Below, piece by piece: positions 1-13,110 of a stretch of 64,000 bases of DNA. Numbering within the stretch: position 1 is the first letter of the stretch; each line of letters starts with the position of its first letter. The notes beneath the pieces were generated by a model. That model did not search any database, had not been told where the DNA came from, and saw only the letters and a program-made list of their open reading frames with translations. This DNA comes from Lineus longissimus. Lineage: Eukaryota; Nemertea; Pilidiophora; Heteronemertea; Lineidae. The translations under genes and the position numbers were made by a program. The stretch covers positions 12,092,349 to 12,156,348 of the forward strand of contig NC_088318.1 in the NCBI RefSeq assembly GCF_910592395.1, given 5' to 3'.

Positions 1-440
1 AAAGTTCATCAAAAACAATTTGCTAATAAGCAGGCTATTACACTTCTTACTTTTTCTGTTTTGGCCCCCTGGTGGCAAAGTCAAGAATCAGATCAGGCTG
101 AAATTCAGCACCAGAGGTTATCTGATATAGGGGGTTATATGTACCAAGTTTCAAGCTCATAGCTTTGGTGGTTGAGAAACGTGCCATAGTTACACTCAAA
201 CGGCCAATTCACGCCATTTGACCTCTGCGACCTTGAAAAGTAGATCAAATTAAAAACCCGTAAAATATATGATGTATCCTTGCTATGAGTACCTACTACA
301 AAAGTTTTATCAAAAACAAGTCACTAATAAGCGAGATATCACACTTTTTAGATATCCACATTTGGCCCCCTGGTGGCCAAGTAGAGAACCAGATCGGACA
401 GAAATTTAGTGTCACAGGTCATCTGACCTAGGGGGTCATG
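1..440. repeat. Dispersed repeat, two direct partial copies about 300 bp apart
   Basis: Two related blocks start near 1 and 301. Each has a segment beginning AAAGTT, then CAAAAACAA, an ACACTT run, the motif GGCCCCCTGGTGGC, and a later GGGGGT block. A third relative lies at 15320-15440, and a short match (GCCCCCTGG) near 2294. The family is not named here. The second copy is interrupted at 441 by a fold-back element. No coding potential is seen. Confidence 0.6.
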
Positions 441-1427
441 TATGGCAAGCCAAAGCGGAATTTATTCAAGACTTTAGAATTACCATTCAAAGAAGTTAAA
501 TATAAGTTCAAGAAGGAAATATATGTTCAAGACTAAAATATGTTCAACCTTGAATCAAATGTTTTCAACCTTGAATAAAATATGTGCAACCTTGAATAAA
601 ATATGTTCAACCTTGAATAAAATATGTCCAACCTTGAACAAAATATATTCAACCTTGAACAAAATATATTCAAGACTCACGTGACCATATTCAAGACGCA
701 CGTGACCACAAAATTGATGACGTAGTTGCTCATGTTTTGATGCTTTACGGACTTTCCCGAACCCGCGTCCGGACTTTCCCGAACCCATGGTACTTGTGTT
801 GCGTTTCGGAGCTCGAATTGTTCGCATGAGGTTTTGACACATGGTTGTACACGTACCTAGCCGCCTACACCTGACATGTACTGTAATCCTACACATCATG
901 ACATGGATGCCGAGTGAATGTCAGAGTCGATACATGTTTCACAGACATATCAGGCAAATTATGGGTTCAAAATGCGCAATGCCTCTCACCTTTCATTCTT
1001 AAGGCCGACACCACTGTATCGGATTCTCGTTGTCTTTTGACATGTTTGAGTGTTTAGGCTATACAGGCAATCAATCATGTCGTGAAACAGAACGCATCAG
1101 AAGTACCACAGATTCTACGCTCTACGTCATCAATTTTGTGGTCACGTGCGTCTTGAATATGGTCACGTGAGTCTTGAATATATTTTGTTCAAGGTTGAAT
1201 ATATTTTGTTCAAGGTTGGACATATTTTATTCAAGGTTGAACATATTTTATTCAAGGTTGAACATATTTTATTCAAGGTTGAACATATTTTATTCAAGGT
1301 TGAAAACATTTGATTCAAGGTTGAACATATTTTAGTCTTGAACATATATTTCCTTCTTGAACTTATATTTAACTTCTTGAATGGTAATTCTAAAGTCTTG
1401 AATAAAATTCCGCTTTGGCTTGCCATA
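441..1427. mobile_element. Fold-back MITE, copy 1, with repetitive terminal inverted repeats
   Basis: The ends are TATGGCAAGCCAAAGCGG and its reverse complement. Each inverted arm is about 250-280 bp and is built of tandem about 20-bp units (TTCAACCTTGAATAAAATAT and variants). The unique core of about 450 bp has no recognisable gene. A second copy lies in opposite orientation at 38509-39481. The flanks here do not form a target-site duplication (left GTCATG, right GGAACC), so this copy may have been rearranged. The element is non-autonomous. Internally repetitive inverted arms are known in fold-back transposons such as Drosophila FB and sea-urchin TU elements. The superfamily is not assigned. 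Confidence 0.8.
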
Positions 1428-2269
1428 GGAACCACACTGCCGCGACGTTTTTAGTTTCTATTTATAGAATTCAGCGGCAGAGATTTTAGGCACGGAAAAA
1501 GTGGATTAACTCGGCTAATCTCAATGGATTTTACCCAGGAATGTTTTCAAGGCGAGAGAAACGTCTGATTTAAGTACTGCGCTTATTTAGATTTCATGTT
1601 CAGGTCGAAGATTGGCCTAAAACGTGGACGAAAAGAGTGCATTATCGAGTGTTGGAGAGGTCACGTGATTGGACGAGAAACCTGAACAAAGTTTTCGTGC
1701 TTTTAGCTGTCAACATCAATGGCTATAATATACTCCTACAGAATAGTAGAACTAATAGAACTAATTTCCGAAGTTTCCAATAGTTTGAACACAAATCAAA
1801 ACATCGCCCATCAGCTGGACTCAGATCTGCATAAATTACGATAAATAATGAGGTCGTCGCTTCAATTTCGCAAAGAAAGTTGACTCCATTCGAAGGTTGT
1901 TTTGACCAAATTCTGTTGAACTCATCGTTGTGAGGGCATTTGAACACATTCTCGTTGATCTTTTCTATAAACGTGTAAAGTTTCGTACCAAAATACGTTT
2001 CCGTATAGGCTTAAAAAGAAATTTGTCACTTACAAAATCATCGCTCCGGTAGAAATAAAAAGGTCACCGCCATTTTCTTGATGATAGTACTCCAGGTAAC
2101 CGGCGGGAAATTTAAAGCGGGGTCATCCGGGGTCGAACAACAGTTTTGCTCACTACCGCCAACTGGTGATATAAATCGACACTATTCTATTTTATATCAA
2201 AACTTCTGTATCATGAGGACCTTTTCAACTTTATTTCAAGCTTTTATCTACTGGAATAGAGCGTCAAAA

Positions 2270-2540
2270 AATTGTTTTTTCATTTACGCATTTTGCCCCC
2301 TGGGGAGCTGAATTTGAGTCGAATCGCCCACATTTTTTTCCGTAAGCAACATTTTCTGCGGTGTTTATAAGCAAGACTAGATTTGAAGTGCCTCGGTTGT
2401 ATGATTACAAAATGCCCAACTTTGTCTACAGATGGCTGGATGGAAGGATGGCAGGATGGGTGGAAGGACGGACACCAATCGAATAGCTATTTGACTAGCT
2501 CCGCTGACTTTGTCAGCTGAGCTAAAAACAATAACAAGAA
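2270..2540 (+). repeat. Dispersed repeat fragment with GGATGG-rich tail
   Basis: It contains TTTTGCCCCCTGG, then an ATGGCTGGATGGAAGGATGG run and a terminal palindrome-like GACTTTGTCAGCTGAGCTAAAAA. The copy at 15320-15560 has the same order: the GGCCCCCTGG box, then GACGACGGACGATGG and a terminal GGTGAGCCAAAAA. This looks like one family of short retroelement 3' ends. It is not classified further. Confidence 0.45.
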
Positions 2541-3758
2541 TAACAAGAATAACCTATGGGTTCTATGATCATCAAGGAGGGAGGAATGTCTCAAAAGAGA
2601 TCATCCAGACCTCCATATCAAGAATGACTGACTGCCTGACTGACTTCACCATAACTTCCTCATACCATCTCTGTAACTATGGTCAATATAACAAAACATG
2701 AACAATATGAATCACTCAAAATCATGGACTGATATCGAGAATGACAAGGTGTTGAATTAGAACAGAAATTTTTGTTAATTTCATCATGTAAACATCTTCC
2801 TGGATAGCGCTAGAAACGAACACACCCTATTTCAATTCAACAGCTTCAGCATTTCTAGTTCAACCTGCCCCATTGGCATATATCGCCAAGTTAAGTAGCA
2901 GTTGACTCAAAAACAACAAATATTTGATCTGAGCCATTCATCATGAAGCATGGTATCACTTACAAGAATAGCATGAAGAATATGCTGAAAGTTCGCCGAG
3001 TACGGAGTCTGGGACCATAATGTGGTGGCGTAGCAGTTTGCTTTGGCTACCTCCATGCCCTTGAGGCTATCCTGACGGGAGTTCTACTCGTGGTACATCC
3101 TACCCAGCCAGAAAGGCTAAGGAGTAGATGCTAGCGCCCAGTTCTCAGGGTTTGTGGTTGTGGAACACCCGTCCCTTGTAGAAAGCACGATCGTCACAGA
3201 AACGTCAATGAGAAACCCACCTCATACACCCCTAGAATCTTGGCCCACCAAGTCAAGTTGTTGGCATTGCAAGACTGCACAGATCTAAGACCTCTTCATC
3301 TGAAATTTAAGATGACAACATGACCATCGGTCAACTTGGAGTCACTGACCATTCCCCATCAATACTGAAGGAACGACCACGTGCATAATTTCTTCCATTT
3401 CTCAAACATTTAGAAACAGTTTCTTCTTTTTCTACGTGTTCACCTCATATAGTCAATCCTGTTCGTCGGACGTACTCAGTCGTCCTCCGCATTCCGCCCA
3501 GTTTCCTTACAGTTAGACCATTGAAACTTGAGTACATGCTTGACACACACTAAGCTTCATTTCCCGCATGGCACCTTTCCGCCCGAACTTGCCACAGAAG
3601 GTGCACGTGTACCGGTAAACCCAGACAGTGACTACTGCTACAACTAGGCATGCAACCATACTATCGTTGTACAGCTATGTGATGGGAACAGGAGACAATG
3701 CACCATATGGCACCTGGTAAGACAGATCGATAGCATACATCAAGGGGCCTGGTATGTT

Positions 3759-6700
3759 CTATTTATAGCTGCTTATCAATAATCAATTACATTTTACATT
3801 ATTTAGCCTCTTCCGTGGCACTATTTTTAGACAAGTGATTTTATCAAGTTTAATATTTTCTAGATGTTTTCAAGTGTGGCAATTTTTAAAACCAACTGCC
3901 AGGGGCTTATATTTAGAAGAATCTTCTTATAAGGACACACCCTGGGAAATAAGGTGTGCTAGAGAAAAATGCAGAGGACTGGTAATTTAACTAAAGAGAT
4001 CGTGGCCAATGCTCGGTTTTGGGTTTGCACAAGTCTAGGGGAAGATGGCCCAAACCCACAGACACGCCACAGAATATAACGGCATCTTTGAACTTGACAT
4101 AACCCCCCCCCTCAACCATCCTTCGATCCCCAATGGATTCAACTTCATTGGAACTGGAATACAGTGACGAGGATGTAGCGAAGTTAGATTTCTACAGCAG
4201 AAAGCCCAAACCCATGTGCATGCGACACAGAATATGTCATGGTATGCAGCACATTTTGCAGTGATAAGAGGGAGAACACCACTATGTGAAGAAACCTCTA
4301 ACAAGGGGCCAGTGACCTGGTGACAGTTGGGCTTATCAGGTCAGGACAACATAATCTGCAATCTTCAGTAACACATTGCAAAGAGAACAGCTTGGAAAGC
4401 ATCGACACTTCATGCATTATCAATGCTCAAAGCATAGGCTCATGGTTCAATTTTACAGAGGCACCGGTTGATCAGAAACAGACAGTATTTAAGAATGTGA
4501 TGGTTATCATAACAGGTTTTGTCACCAGCAGCCATATTGGTGCACATTTTGCTGAGTCATTTGTGGAATATCAAAAAATGCTGCCACATTACATTTTGAT
4601 ACCAAGGCCCCCATATCGAAAGTATCATGTCGTGATGCTCATTGCTCCTACCATCAATCCAGGTTTTCCCATTTAAAATCTGCAGCTTTGAAAAATATCA
4701 CCCAACCCCTGAAGCCAACATGGTTAAGTCATCAGACCTGCGGCTATCCAATCAAAGCTTTTTAAAATAAGTTTTCACATTAAATTGAACTAATTTTGGG
4801 GTTGTTCGCGTTTGCATTCGAAAATATTCCGGCTAAAAACGAAATCATAATTTGATTTTCTATGCACTTTTCGATGCAAAGGAGTGAAGTAAAGTGACGC
4901 TCACAGAGTTATATCTTCACCGCCAAGGCTTTTGAAATGCCCACAGCAATCACCTGCTTGTTGGTGGAACCTTGCCTTTTAGGTGGTACAAAACTGCTCG
5001 CTTTGGATCTTGGGAAAATCCATCCACCCTACTTTCCACACCACACCCAGGTGTGATGGGTACCAGTCGAACTGGGGAGGTATCCTGCGATGGACCAGCA
5101 TCCCCTCCAGGGGGAGTTAAGAGTACTCCCAAAGTTGATTAGTGCTATAGAAACTGGGACAAGCTGCAGCTCTGATGAGGCAGTAACAGTCTGAGCAGAC
5201 TCTTGTGTTGCCCAGGATGATCAGACATGAGAAAATCGAACACTGTCATATAGGTCACAGTGACTGAGTGTCGCTATCCAAGAATGAGAGACAACTGCTA
5301 ACACCTCCCCGACCAAGCAAGCCGATCACTCATCATGGGGACATGAATATACTCATCAGGCAACTTTCTCACACTAACTTCACGCCCATAATCAATGTAC
5401 TTTAGTAGAAATTCTACAGCCTGAGTCTTTCTTGAAGATCACATGACAATTTTTTAACATAACGTGAAGACAGGCTGATCTTTTTAAAACCAGATCTCCC
5501 ATGGTGGGACAAGCGAAATCATGCAACGAACGTGAACGACAATAGTTTTTTCGATACCAAGTATTCCAAGATTCCCCGGGAATGTCCAACAGTTATCAAG
5601 ACCAAAAAAAGGTCATCAATTGACAAAATAAGTGCCATTGTTCAAAGGATCTATCGTTGAATGCGATCTTGAAAACAATACATCATATCCGATCGGGGAT
5701 TGTAAATTTTAACCTCGAGACCAAGGGAAAGATTTCTAAACTATTTGAGATAAACAGGAAGTTTTCTCACCGGCTGCCAATGGGGCAGGGGGTTGTTAAG
5801 CTATTTTTAGACCGCACGTTGAATAATATAAATGCCAAGCAATGCTAAATTATAGAAGTGAAGAAACATGCCTAAAACAGCCTCAGCCAGTTTCACCGCA
5901 ATAATTACAATTGCCATTATTCATGCCGGCGAAATCAATTCCCTCAGCCGGAGCTATTTATAGACACAACCATTGCAATAAATCAACAACGCTATGCAGA
6001 CAAACTCTGTGACCGGGTGTCATGGTAACCAAAGTATGAGCCACTGGTGGTGGTGGAGGTGAGACTCCGAGGGGTGGATTCGCTCGTTCTCCTCAATGAT
6101 GGCACAAATTTTGAGAACAACCATCAGGAATCAAATCAAATGCAGGCTCGGCTGGATACCTGCATGTGATTTTGTACCTTATCATCATCATCATCACCAT
6201 CATCATCATCATTGGGCATCTTGTCCCTAAAAAGTGCTTTTTCTCCAGAGATTTTCAATACAAAATCAAAGAAAGGGTAAAAAGAACACACATCATTTAT
6301 CAGGAACTATTTTACATATATTTAAGGTTTGTGTCTTCTAATGTATCAAAGACCCAATCTCTAGAACTCTGTACATAGAAACACTGGGATGAGTCAGAAA
6401 AAATGATTCTTCATCAACTATTAGCAGTCAAGAACTCTTGGCGCATTAGGAGTCACCTCTTCCTTGCAAATGTTGCAGCCAAGAGTAGAATAAACTTCCA
6501 CTTTGATTACAGAACTTCAGATTCGTTATCACAAAGTTCTCTGTTTATAACAAGAATTAAGAATTTTACTTACTATTTTGCACAATCTATCAATTGGTAT
6601 TCGTTAGCCCTTTCAAAACAACTTATGACTCCTGTGTCCTTCCACAAAGCTTCCGTGTGATCATAAAATATCTGAAAAGACATGGTGCAAAAATGAGTCA

Positions 6701-7276
6701 AGGAAATATACCACCCATCTTGACCACCAAGGTTTTTGCAAACCCAGCTACCTTTGAAGGGAGTACAAGACCATGTGATTGAAGACGATGATTAGGCAGC
6801 AAACACTGAAGTCAATTTCAAGTTAACCCTCTTGCAACCGAACAGGTTCCAAGATCAGCATATAAATGCACTATGAGGGAAGCTTTTTCTTAACACAACT
6901 GACTCCTGATCCTGAATTGTTAAGAAGCTCAGTCAGAATGCACACCAACAAATTTATCATTCATCATACAGAGCACATCTGAGCATATTTTTGACGGGAG
7001 AGAATGATGAATAACGCATGGCCCCTATTTATAACCACGGCAAGTAGAAGTGCACAAAACACACACACACTACTCAGTATGCATGCATCACCAACCAACA
7101 ATTATTTCACCCACATTTTCATAAGTTGGCAGTTTGTGGCTTAACGGTGAATAACTTAACCTACTTCTGAAGCCCATTGTGGCCGCGCCACCCGGATAAC
7201 CGATGGCGCCCGAGCTATAAATAACCTCATTTTCTATTTCCAGTGGAAACGGCTGTTAACGGGATGCTATTTTTAG
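3759..7276. promoter_or_regulatory. Cluster of MEF2-type sites around the Gs-alpha 3' exons
   Basis: Seven matches to YTAWWWWTAR occur: CTATTTATAG at 3759 and 5954, CTATTTTTAG at 3821, 5801 and 7267, CTATTTATAA at 7025, and CTATAAATAA at 7215. An eighth, CTATTTATAG, is at 1458. Chance expectation for this degenerate motif is about one per 16 kb in unbiased DNA, somewhat more in AT-rich DNA. The sites at 7025-7276 fall in the intron between exons 4 and 5. An intronic muscle or neuronal enhancer is an inference only. Confidence 0.35.
6181..6212 (+). repeat. (ATC)n microsatellite
   Basis: Ten near-perfect ATC trinucleotides with one ACC interruption. Confidence 0.8.
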
Positions 7277-10072
7277 AACATGCCGTCACATGATGAATAA
7301 TAATTATGTGGTGTATATCCTAGGTCACTGTCACATGGCTCCCAAAGTGCTAAAAAAAATTGAGTTGAGAGTTGGGCGTCAACTAGGACATTATTAGCTC
7401 TATAAACGATATCGGGCAACTGTGCTCATATCCATTCAGGGTACAACTAACTCCTGCTCAATTTTCATAGAAGAGATGAATGCCGCATAGTCAGCTCAGT
7501 GAGCATAATGTCCATTAATGATTTACAGCTCGAGGTTTGAGGGTTCTGAAGTGGTGTCGTGGGGGTAGGATAACAAACATCTCATTCCAAGGACAGAAGC
7601 ACTGCAAGGTCAGGCGTCTCATATGAGGACACGGAGGCCAAACATCAGTCATCCAGTAGAGTGTTGAACCCATGACCGGACTAAATGAGAATGGTACTCC
7701 TAGTCCTACCACTATCCCACTCACTCACTCACATGTGGAGTCTGCCAAACCAATTTAGCAGAGGGAAATCTTAAATTCAACGCCTGTTGAAATTGTGCTG
7801 TTACACAAAACCTTGAAGGAAACAGGCCTAAAAAGAAGCCCTGGCGTCCTCAGGAGGGTGTTTCAATCAAATGCGTGTCACACGCTTTGACCTACCTCTG
7901 GATAATCAAAGTCCGCCGAACTAGCAACATCTTGTATATAATCCACTCGGTGCTGGTTGGCTGGATTTTCTAACTGTACTGGTGGATTCAACGTGCTCAT
8001 TGCACCCGTAATTGTCTAAAAAGAACGAAAGGTAAATCGTTTTATCATGATTCATATAATACCCTCATTGCACCTGTGATGATCTATAAAAAACAATAGG
8101 AAAAAGAAATTTATTTCTATTTCTCAAAGAAGACTCGATCGAAGTAAAGTCAAACAAGAGCCACTGATGAATAAAAGACTATGAATATAATGCTTTTTAA
8201 AGGACAAAATACAACATTTTAAACGCACATGATAAAGCAAAAACGGCTCTTTCAATAACAGGTCTTGGGTACACCCCGTATCTAAAATTTAGCCGCTCTT
8301 GGGGTAGGGGAAGTTATCGATTTTTCCAAAAGTCCATTTCCCTCTGCAGTGTTCATTTCAAAGGGAGTTCAATAAAGTGTCACTAAAAGAATCTTCTTGG
8401 GAAGTTCAGTCATAACATGACATGGACAAAATGCTGTGATCAGGCACTCTTAGATTCCAATGTGTAAAATGTATTTAATAAAAAACTGAATGCTGAAACT
8501 GGAGTTGTTAGACATGCTAATGGCCTTGTGTTGTGGATGGTGTGATATCAGGGGGCACCACTGCCATCCAGTTAGACTGGCAGGCCACTTTTGTCAACTC
8601 GGAAATTTGGGGGGAATGATGCATTTACTGATACATGTGATAAAAGGAGGACAGCCTCTTTTCTCTCTCACTCTCTGCCATGTCTGTCAGAATCCATCAA
8701 TGACAACGGCATAGTCTACTGTAGACTACGAGTACAAAGATGTAGCAAATATCTCAGTAGTAAGTGGCTGCTCACTGATACCCTCCGTCTTGTAGATATA
8801 TGGCTTGTTGGTAATCCTGAACAGGCCAAATCTCCAATAGACCATGCACTGATGCAGGGCGACCACTTGAGGAACTGTGGCTAATGCAGAAAAGTGTCCG
8901 ACAGTGTTTATGACTTTCTACCAGACAAATACACATGTATGTAAAAATCTTAGTGGAGCAAAGCATCTTTTTAATGCACCGTCATTAGCAATGCAAATAG
9001 CCAGACCCAGATCTGCCTCGATCGACCTTTTCGAAGAAGTTTGTTTGGACGCTGATTAGTCGTGCGTTTCTCCTGGAACAAAGGGTCACATAGTCCGAAG
9101 TTTCCTTAGGCCTTCCACCAAGTTCTGAGCGTGCGCATTTGTTTTGTTTTGGCCACGGTTTGTCTTTGTCAAAAAGGCCCATTATTTGACAATTGACAAC
9201 ATCATGACAATTGACATTCAAGTCTTTTTAGCAACAGATCATCATACAGTATTTTTTACAAGTACAAGAAAACAATGCAATGACAACACTTTCTGTGGTA
9301 CTCTCATAATAAGGCCAAACAATGTCAACAGCATTTACATGGTCATATCCTTCCTAGCGTGTCTATAACCCAACAAACACAGTTCTGAGTGACTGGCTTC
9401 CACAAAATACAATCCATGGTGGCCATTTTGGAAAATGGCTACTTTCTCTGTGGACATACCAAAACATCAAACCATAATTAAAAATTACTCACCAATATTG
9501 CATCTCTAATATTCTTTTTGATATCCTCTATCTTTTGTTTCTTTTCCCTGAAACCATATGAACACAGATTAGCTTCGAAAAGACCGTAATAAACCCACAA
9601 AAGCGAGCAAATCGGCATGAAACTTAGCCAATCTCACAGCCTCATTTTCGTTTTATGAATGTACAGGGCGAACACTGTGCACGAGTGCACGATTCCGGTA
9701 GACTTAGATTGAAAATACAGAAAAACTGTGCTACTTACTCCGGTCCAAAGCCATTGACGTGCAAAATTCGCATCTGCTTTACAATTGTTGACTTCCCTGA
9801 TTCTCCAGCCCCTAAAAATAAACGAAAAACACACCATCAACACAAGGACACTTCATTAGAATATGAATAATTTCAGGACTCCACCTCGGAAAAGCTCGAG
9901 CAAATCCATAAACCTGGCCAAAACGACATGCCTACTAACCTAATAAGAGTAGCCTATGTGTAGCTCGATACAACTGCTTATCCTTAGCAAGTTGCTTTTC
10001 GATCTTCTTGTTAGCTTCACGTCGAATTTTATCGTCCTCATCCTCCTTATTAGGTCTAGGAAAGCACCCCAT
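6574..10072 (-). CDS. GNAS: G protein alpha-s subunit, 5' five exons (partial gene)
   Basis: Stimulatory heterotrimeric G-protein alpha subunit. The family binds GTP at the inner plasma membrane and activates adenylyl cyclase. Exons (minus): 10072-9940, 9811-9739, 9547-9493, 8015-7896, 6671-6574, all with GT/AG borders and matching phases (1, 2, 0, 0, 2). They encode 159 complete codons of a protein usually near 380 aa. Visible features: N-terminal MGC for lipid modification (the family is palmitoylated at Cys3); a basic helix containing NKKIEKQL; Gs-typical THRLLLLG; the P-loop GAGESGKST across exons 1-2; [14 protein letters not shown]; and helical-domain blocks [20 protein letters not shown] and [10 protein letters not shown]. 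The start at 10072 is preferred over an in-frame ATG six bases upstream because only it gives the MGC signal. Switch regions and the NKxD motif are missing and presumably lie past the left edge. Exons are intact and this is not a pseudogene by sequence. Confidence 0.95.
7897..9492 (-). other. Gs-alpha introns 3 and 4 region; nothing else recognised apart from one repeat
   Basis: Apart from exon 4 (7896-8015), the DNA between exon 3 and exon 4 is non-coding by eye. It carries the dispersed repeat at 9005-9185. Open frames at 8490-8884 have no homology I recognise. Confidence 0.4.
9005..9185 (+). repeat. Dispersed repeat, copy 1 (partner at 42620-42800)
   Basis: It shares TTCGAAGAAGTTTGTTT, the CATGCGTTT/CGTGCGTTT box, GAACAAAG, GTCCGAAGT and CTTAGGCCTTC in the same order and orientation as 42620-42800. 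Similarity is clear but diverged. Family unknown. This copy lies in intron 3 of the Gs-alpha gene. Confidence 0.6.
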
Positions 10073-10984
10073 ACTCATGTACTGTGTTATTCCAGTGCAC
10101 TGGCTGTGGACGAAATGAGACTTGCCGACTGGCAATGAATACCCCAAGAAATACTCAACAAATGTCGATCAGACACCGTTGAGGGCCTCCTGGATCCGTT
10201 CACAATATATTAGATCACAAACTGAACACTTTTGGAACCCATACGCCGCTATTCTAGTCCGATTTTCATGTCCAGTCCTCGAAATTAGAGGTTTTTAGCC
10301 TCACAGCAACCACACACGTCAACTCGGTTTGACAGGCACTGGGTGGGGTTAAGGGAGCATTCATTAATTGGTCATGCAGACGGAATGAAAACAAGGGGTA
10401 TTCATTGACGAATCTTTTAAATGCCTTGCGTTGTGCATGGGTTATTTTATCATATCATATTCTACTGTGATAACAGTAATTTTCAGGTCACTTGAGAATA
10501 TTTTAGATGATCAGGTAAAGACCATTTAGCACACTTCCGCATTGATTGAGAACATGGCTGATAAATTGCTTAGAATTATGGGAAATCTGTGAGAATTAGC
10601 ATTCAGTCACATGTACCTCACGTCACCGACTCTCTCATGACGTCAGATTTTAGGCGGCGGTCAATATGACATCGTTATTGCATTAACCCAATTTAATTTT
10701 CAACAGCGTTTTCTAACCAACGTCATATAAGTTGCTTGTGTGGCATTTTCAGAGGGGTTTTACAAACTGGTTAAAGTTCTTTTGGTACTCCTTCTGTATA
10801 GTGTCTTCTGAGTGAGGAAAGACTTTAGTTTGAACGCCACCACTGCTTTAGGAGTGTAATATGGAGAATGCGCAAAAACTAACGCAGCTATATTCATCTT
10901 GACACACACAGCTCCGTACGGTGGCCCATTAGGGACATCATGTTTTTTTTTAGATTCAAATACGATTTTTTTTTCTCGAATTTT

Positions 10985-13110
10985 CTCCACGGAATTAAGT
11001 ATTTTCTCCACGGAATTAAGTATTTTCTCCACGGAAATAAATACTTTTCTCCACGGAAATAACATTTATCTCCACGGAAATAACATTTATCTCCACGGAA
11101 ATAAATACTTTTCTCCACGGAAATAAATACTTTTCTCCACGGAAATAACATTTATCTCCACGGAAATAAATACTTTTCTCCACGGAAATAAATATTTTTC
11201 TCCACGGAAATAACATTTATCTCCACGGAAATAAATACTTTTCTCCACGGAAATAAATACTTTTCTCCACGGAAATAACATTTATCTCCACGGAAATAAC
11301 ATTTATCTCCACGGAAATAAATACTTTTCTCCACGGAAATAAATATTTTTCTCCACGGAAATAACATTTATCTCCACGGAAATAAATACTTTTCTCCACG
11401 GAAATAAATACTTTTCTCCACGGAAATAAATATTTTTCTCCACGGAAATAACATTTATCTCCACGGAAATAAATACTTTTCTCCACGGAAATAAATACTT
11501 TTCTCCACGGAAATAACATTTATCTCCACGGAAATAACATTTATCTCCACGGAAATAAATACTTTTCTCCACGGAAATAAATATTTTTCTCCACGGAAAT
11601 AACATTTATCTCCACGGAAATAAATACTTTTCTCCACGGAAATAAATACTTTTCTCCACGGAAATAACATTTATCTCCACGGAAATAAATACTTTTCTCC
11701 ACGGAAATAAATACTTTTCTCCACGGAAATAACATTTATCTCCACGGAAATAACATTTATCTCCACGGAAATAAATACTTTTCTCCACGGAAATAAATAC
11801 TTTTCTCCACGGAATTAAGTATTTTCTCCGCGGAAATAACATTTATCTCCACGGAAATAAATACTTTTCTCCACGGAAATAAATACTTTTCTCCACGGAA
11901 ATAAATATTTTTCTCCACGGAAATAACATTTATCTCCACGGAAATAAATACTTTTCTCCACGGAAATAAATACTTTTCTCCACGGAAATAACATTTATCT
12001 CCACGGAAATAAATACTTTTCTCCACGGAAATAAATACTTTTCTCCACGGAAATAAATATTTTTCTCCACGGAAATAACATTTATCTCCACGGAAATAAA
12101 TACTTTTCTCCACGGAAATAAATACTTTTCTCCACGGAAATAACATTTATCTCCACGAAAATAACATTTATCTCCACGGAAATAAATACTTTTCTCCACG
12201 GAAATAAATATTTTTCTCCACGGAAATAACATTTATCTCCACGGAAATAAATACTTTTCTCCACGGAAATAAATACTTTTCTCCACGGAAATAAATATTT
12301 TTCTCCACGGAAATAACATTTATCTCCACGGAAATAAATACTTTTCTCCACGGAAATAAATACTTTTCTCCACGGAAATAACATTTATCTCCACGGAAAT
12401 AACATTTATCTCCACGGAAATAAATACTTTTCTCCACGGAAATAAATATTTTTCTCCACGGAAATAACATTTATCTCCACGGAAATAAATACTTTTCTCC
12501 ACGGAAATAAATACTTTTCTCCACGGAAATAACATTTATCTCCACGGAAATAAATACTTTTCTCCACGGAAATAAATACTTTTCTCCACGGAAATAACAT
12601 TTATCTCCACGGAAATAACATTTATCTCCACGGAAATAAATACTTTTCTCCACGGAAATAAATACTTTTCTCCACGGAATTAAGTATTTTCTCCGCGGAA
12701 ATAACATTTATCTCCACGGAAATAAATACTTTTCTCCACGGAAATAAATACTTTTCTCCACGGAAATAAATATTTTTCTCCACGGAAATAACATTTATCT
12801 CCACGGAAATAAATACTTTTCTCCACGGAAATAAATACTTTTCTCCACGGAAATAACATTTATCTCCACGGAAATAAATACTTTTCTCCACGGAAATAAA
12901 TACTTTTCTCCACGGAAATAACATTTATCTCCACGGAAATAACATTTATCTCCACGGAAATAAATACTTTTCTCCACGGAAATAAATACTTTTCTCCACG
13001 GAATTAAGTATTTTCTCCGCGGAAATAACATTTATCTCCACGGAAATAAATACTTTTCTCCACGGAAATAAATACTTTTCTCCACGGAATTAAGTATTTT
13101 CTCCGCGGAA
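10985..13110. repeat. Left-arm minisatellite with higher-order structure
   Basis: There are roughly 98 tandem units of 21-22 bp with four recurrent variants (unit tails AATACTTTT, AATATTTTT, AACATTTAT and the AATTAAGTATT form). A block starting near 11217 recurs exactly 865 bp downstream: at least six internal landmarks (11217, 11303, 11455, 11541, 11606, 11757) are repeated at +865. A further shift of 324 bp repeats 12471-12707 at 12795-13031. This indicates segmental duplication within the array. Confidence 0.85.

Larger units (their letters stand above)
1428..6573. other. Presumed Gs-alpha intronic or downstream DNA; no further exon recognised
   Basis: I looked on the minus strand for the next G-alpha-s exons (motifs FLD, DVGGQR, NKQD) and found none that fit with splice sites. 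The stretch holds a decayed repeat tail at about 2270-2540 (GGATGG-rich, ending CAGCTGAGCTAAAAACA), a short (ATC)n microsatellite at 6181-6212, and several MEF2-like sites described separately. Short open frames here lack homology and splice context. Confidence 0.4.

Noticed and set aside
3440-3490. Possible next Gs-alpha exon (a minus-strand GACGAACAGGAT resembling the SDQD block)
   Set aside because: The frame stops immediately after the similarity and no suitable acceptor or donor is present.
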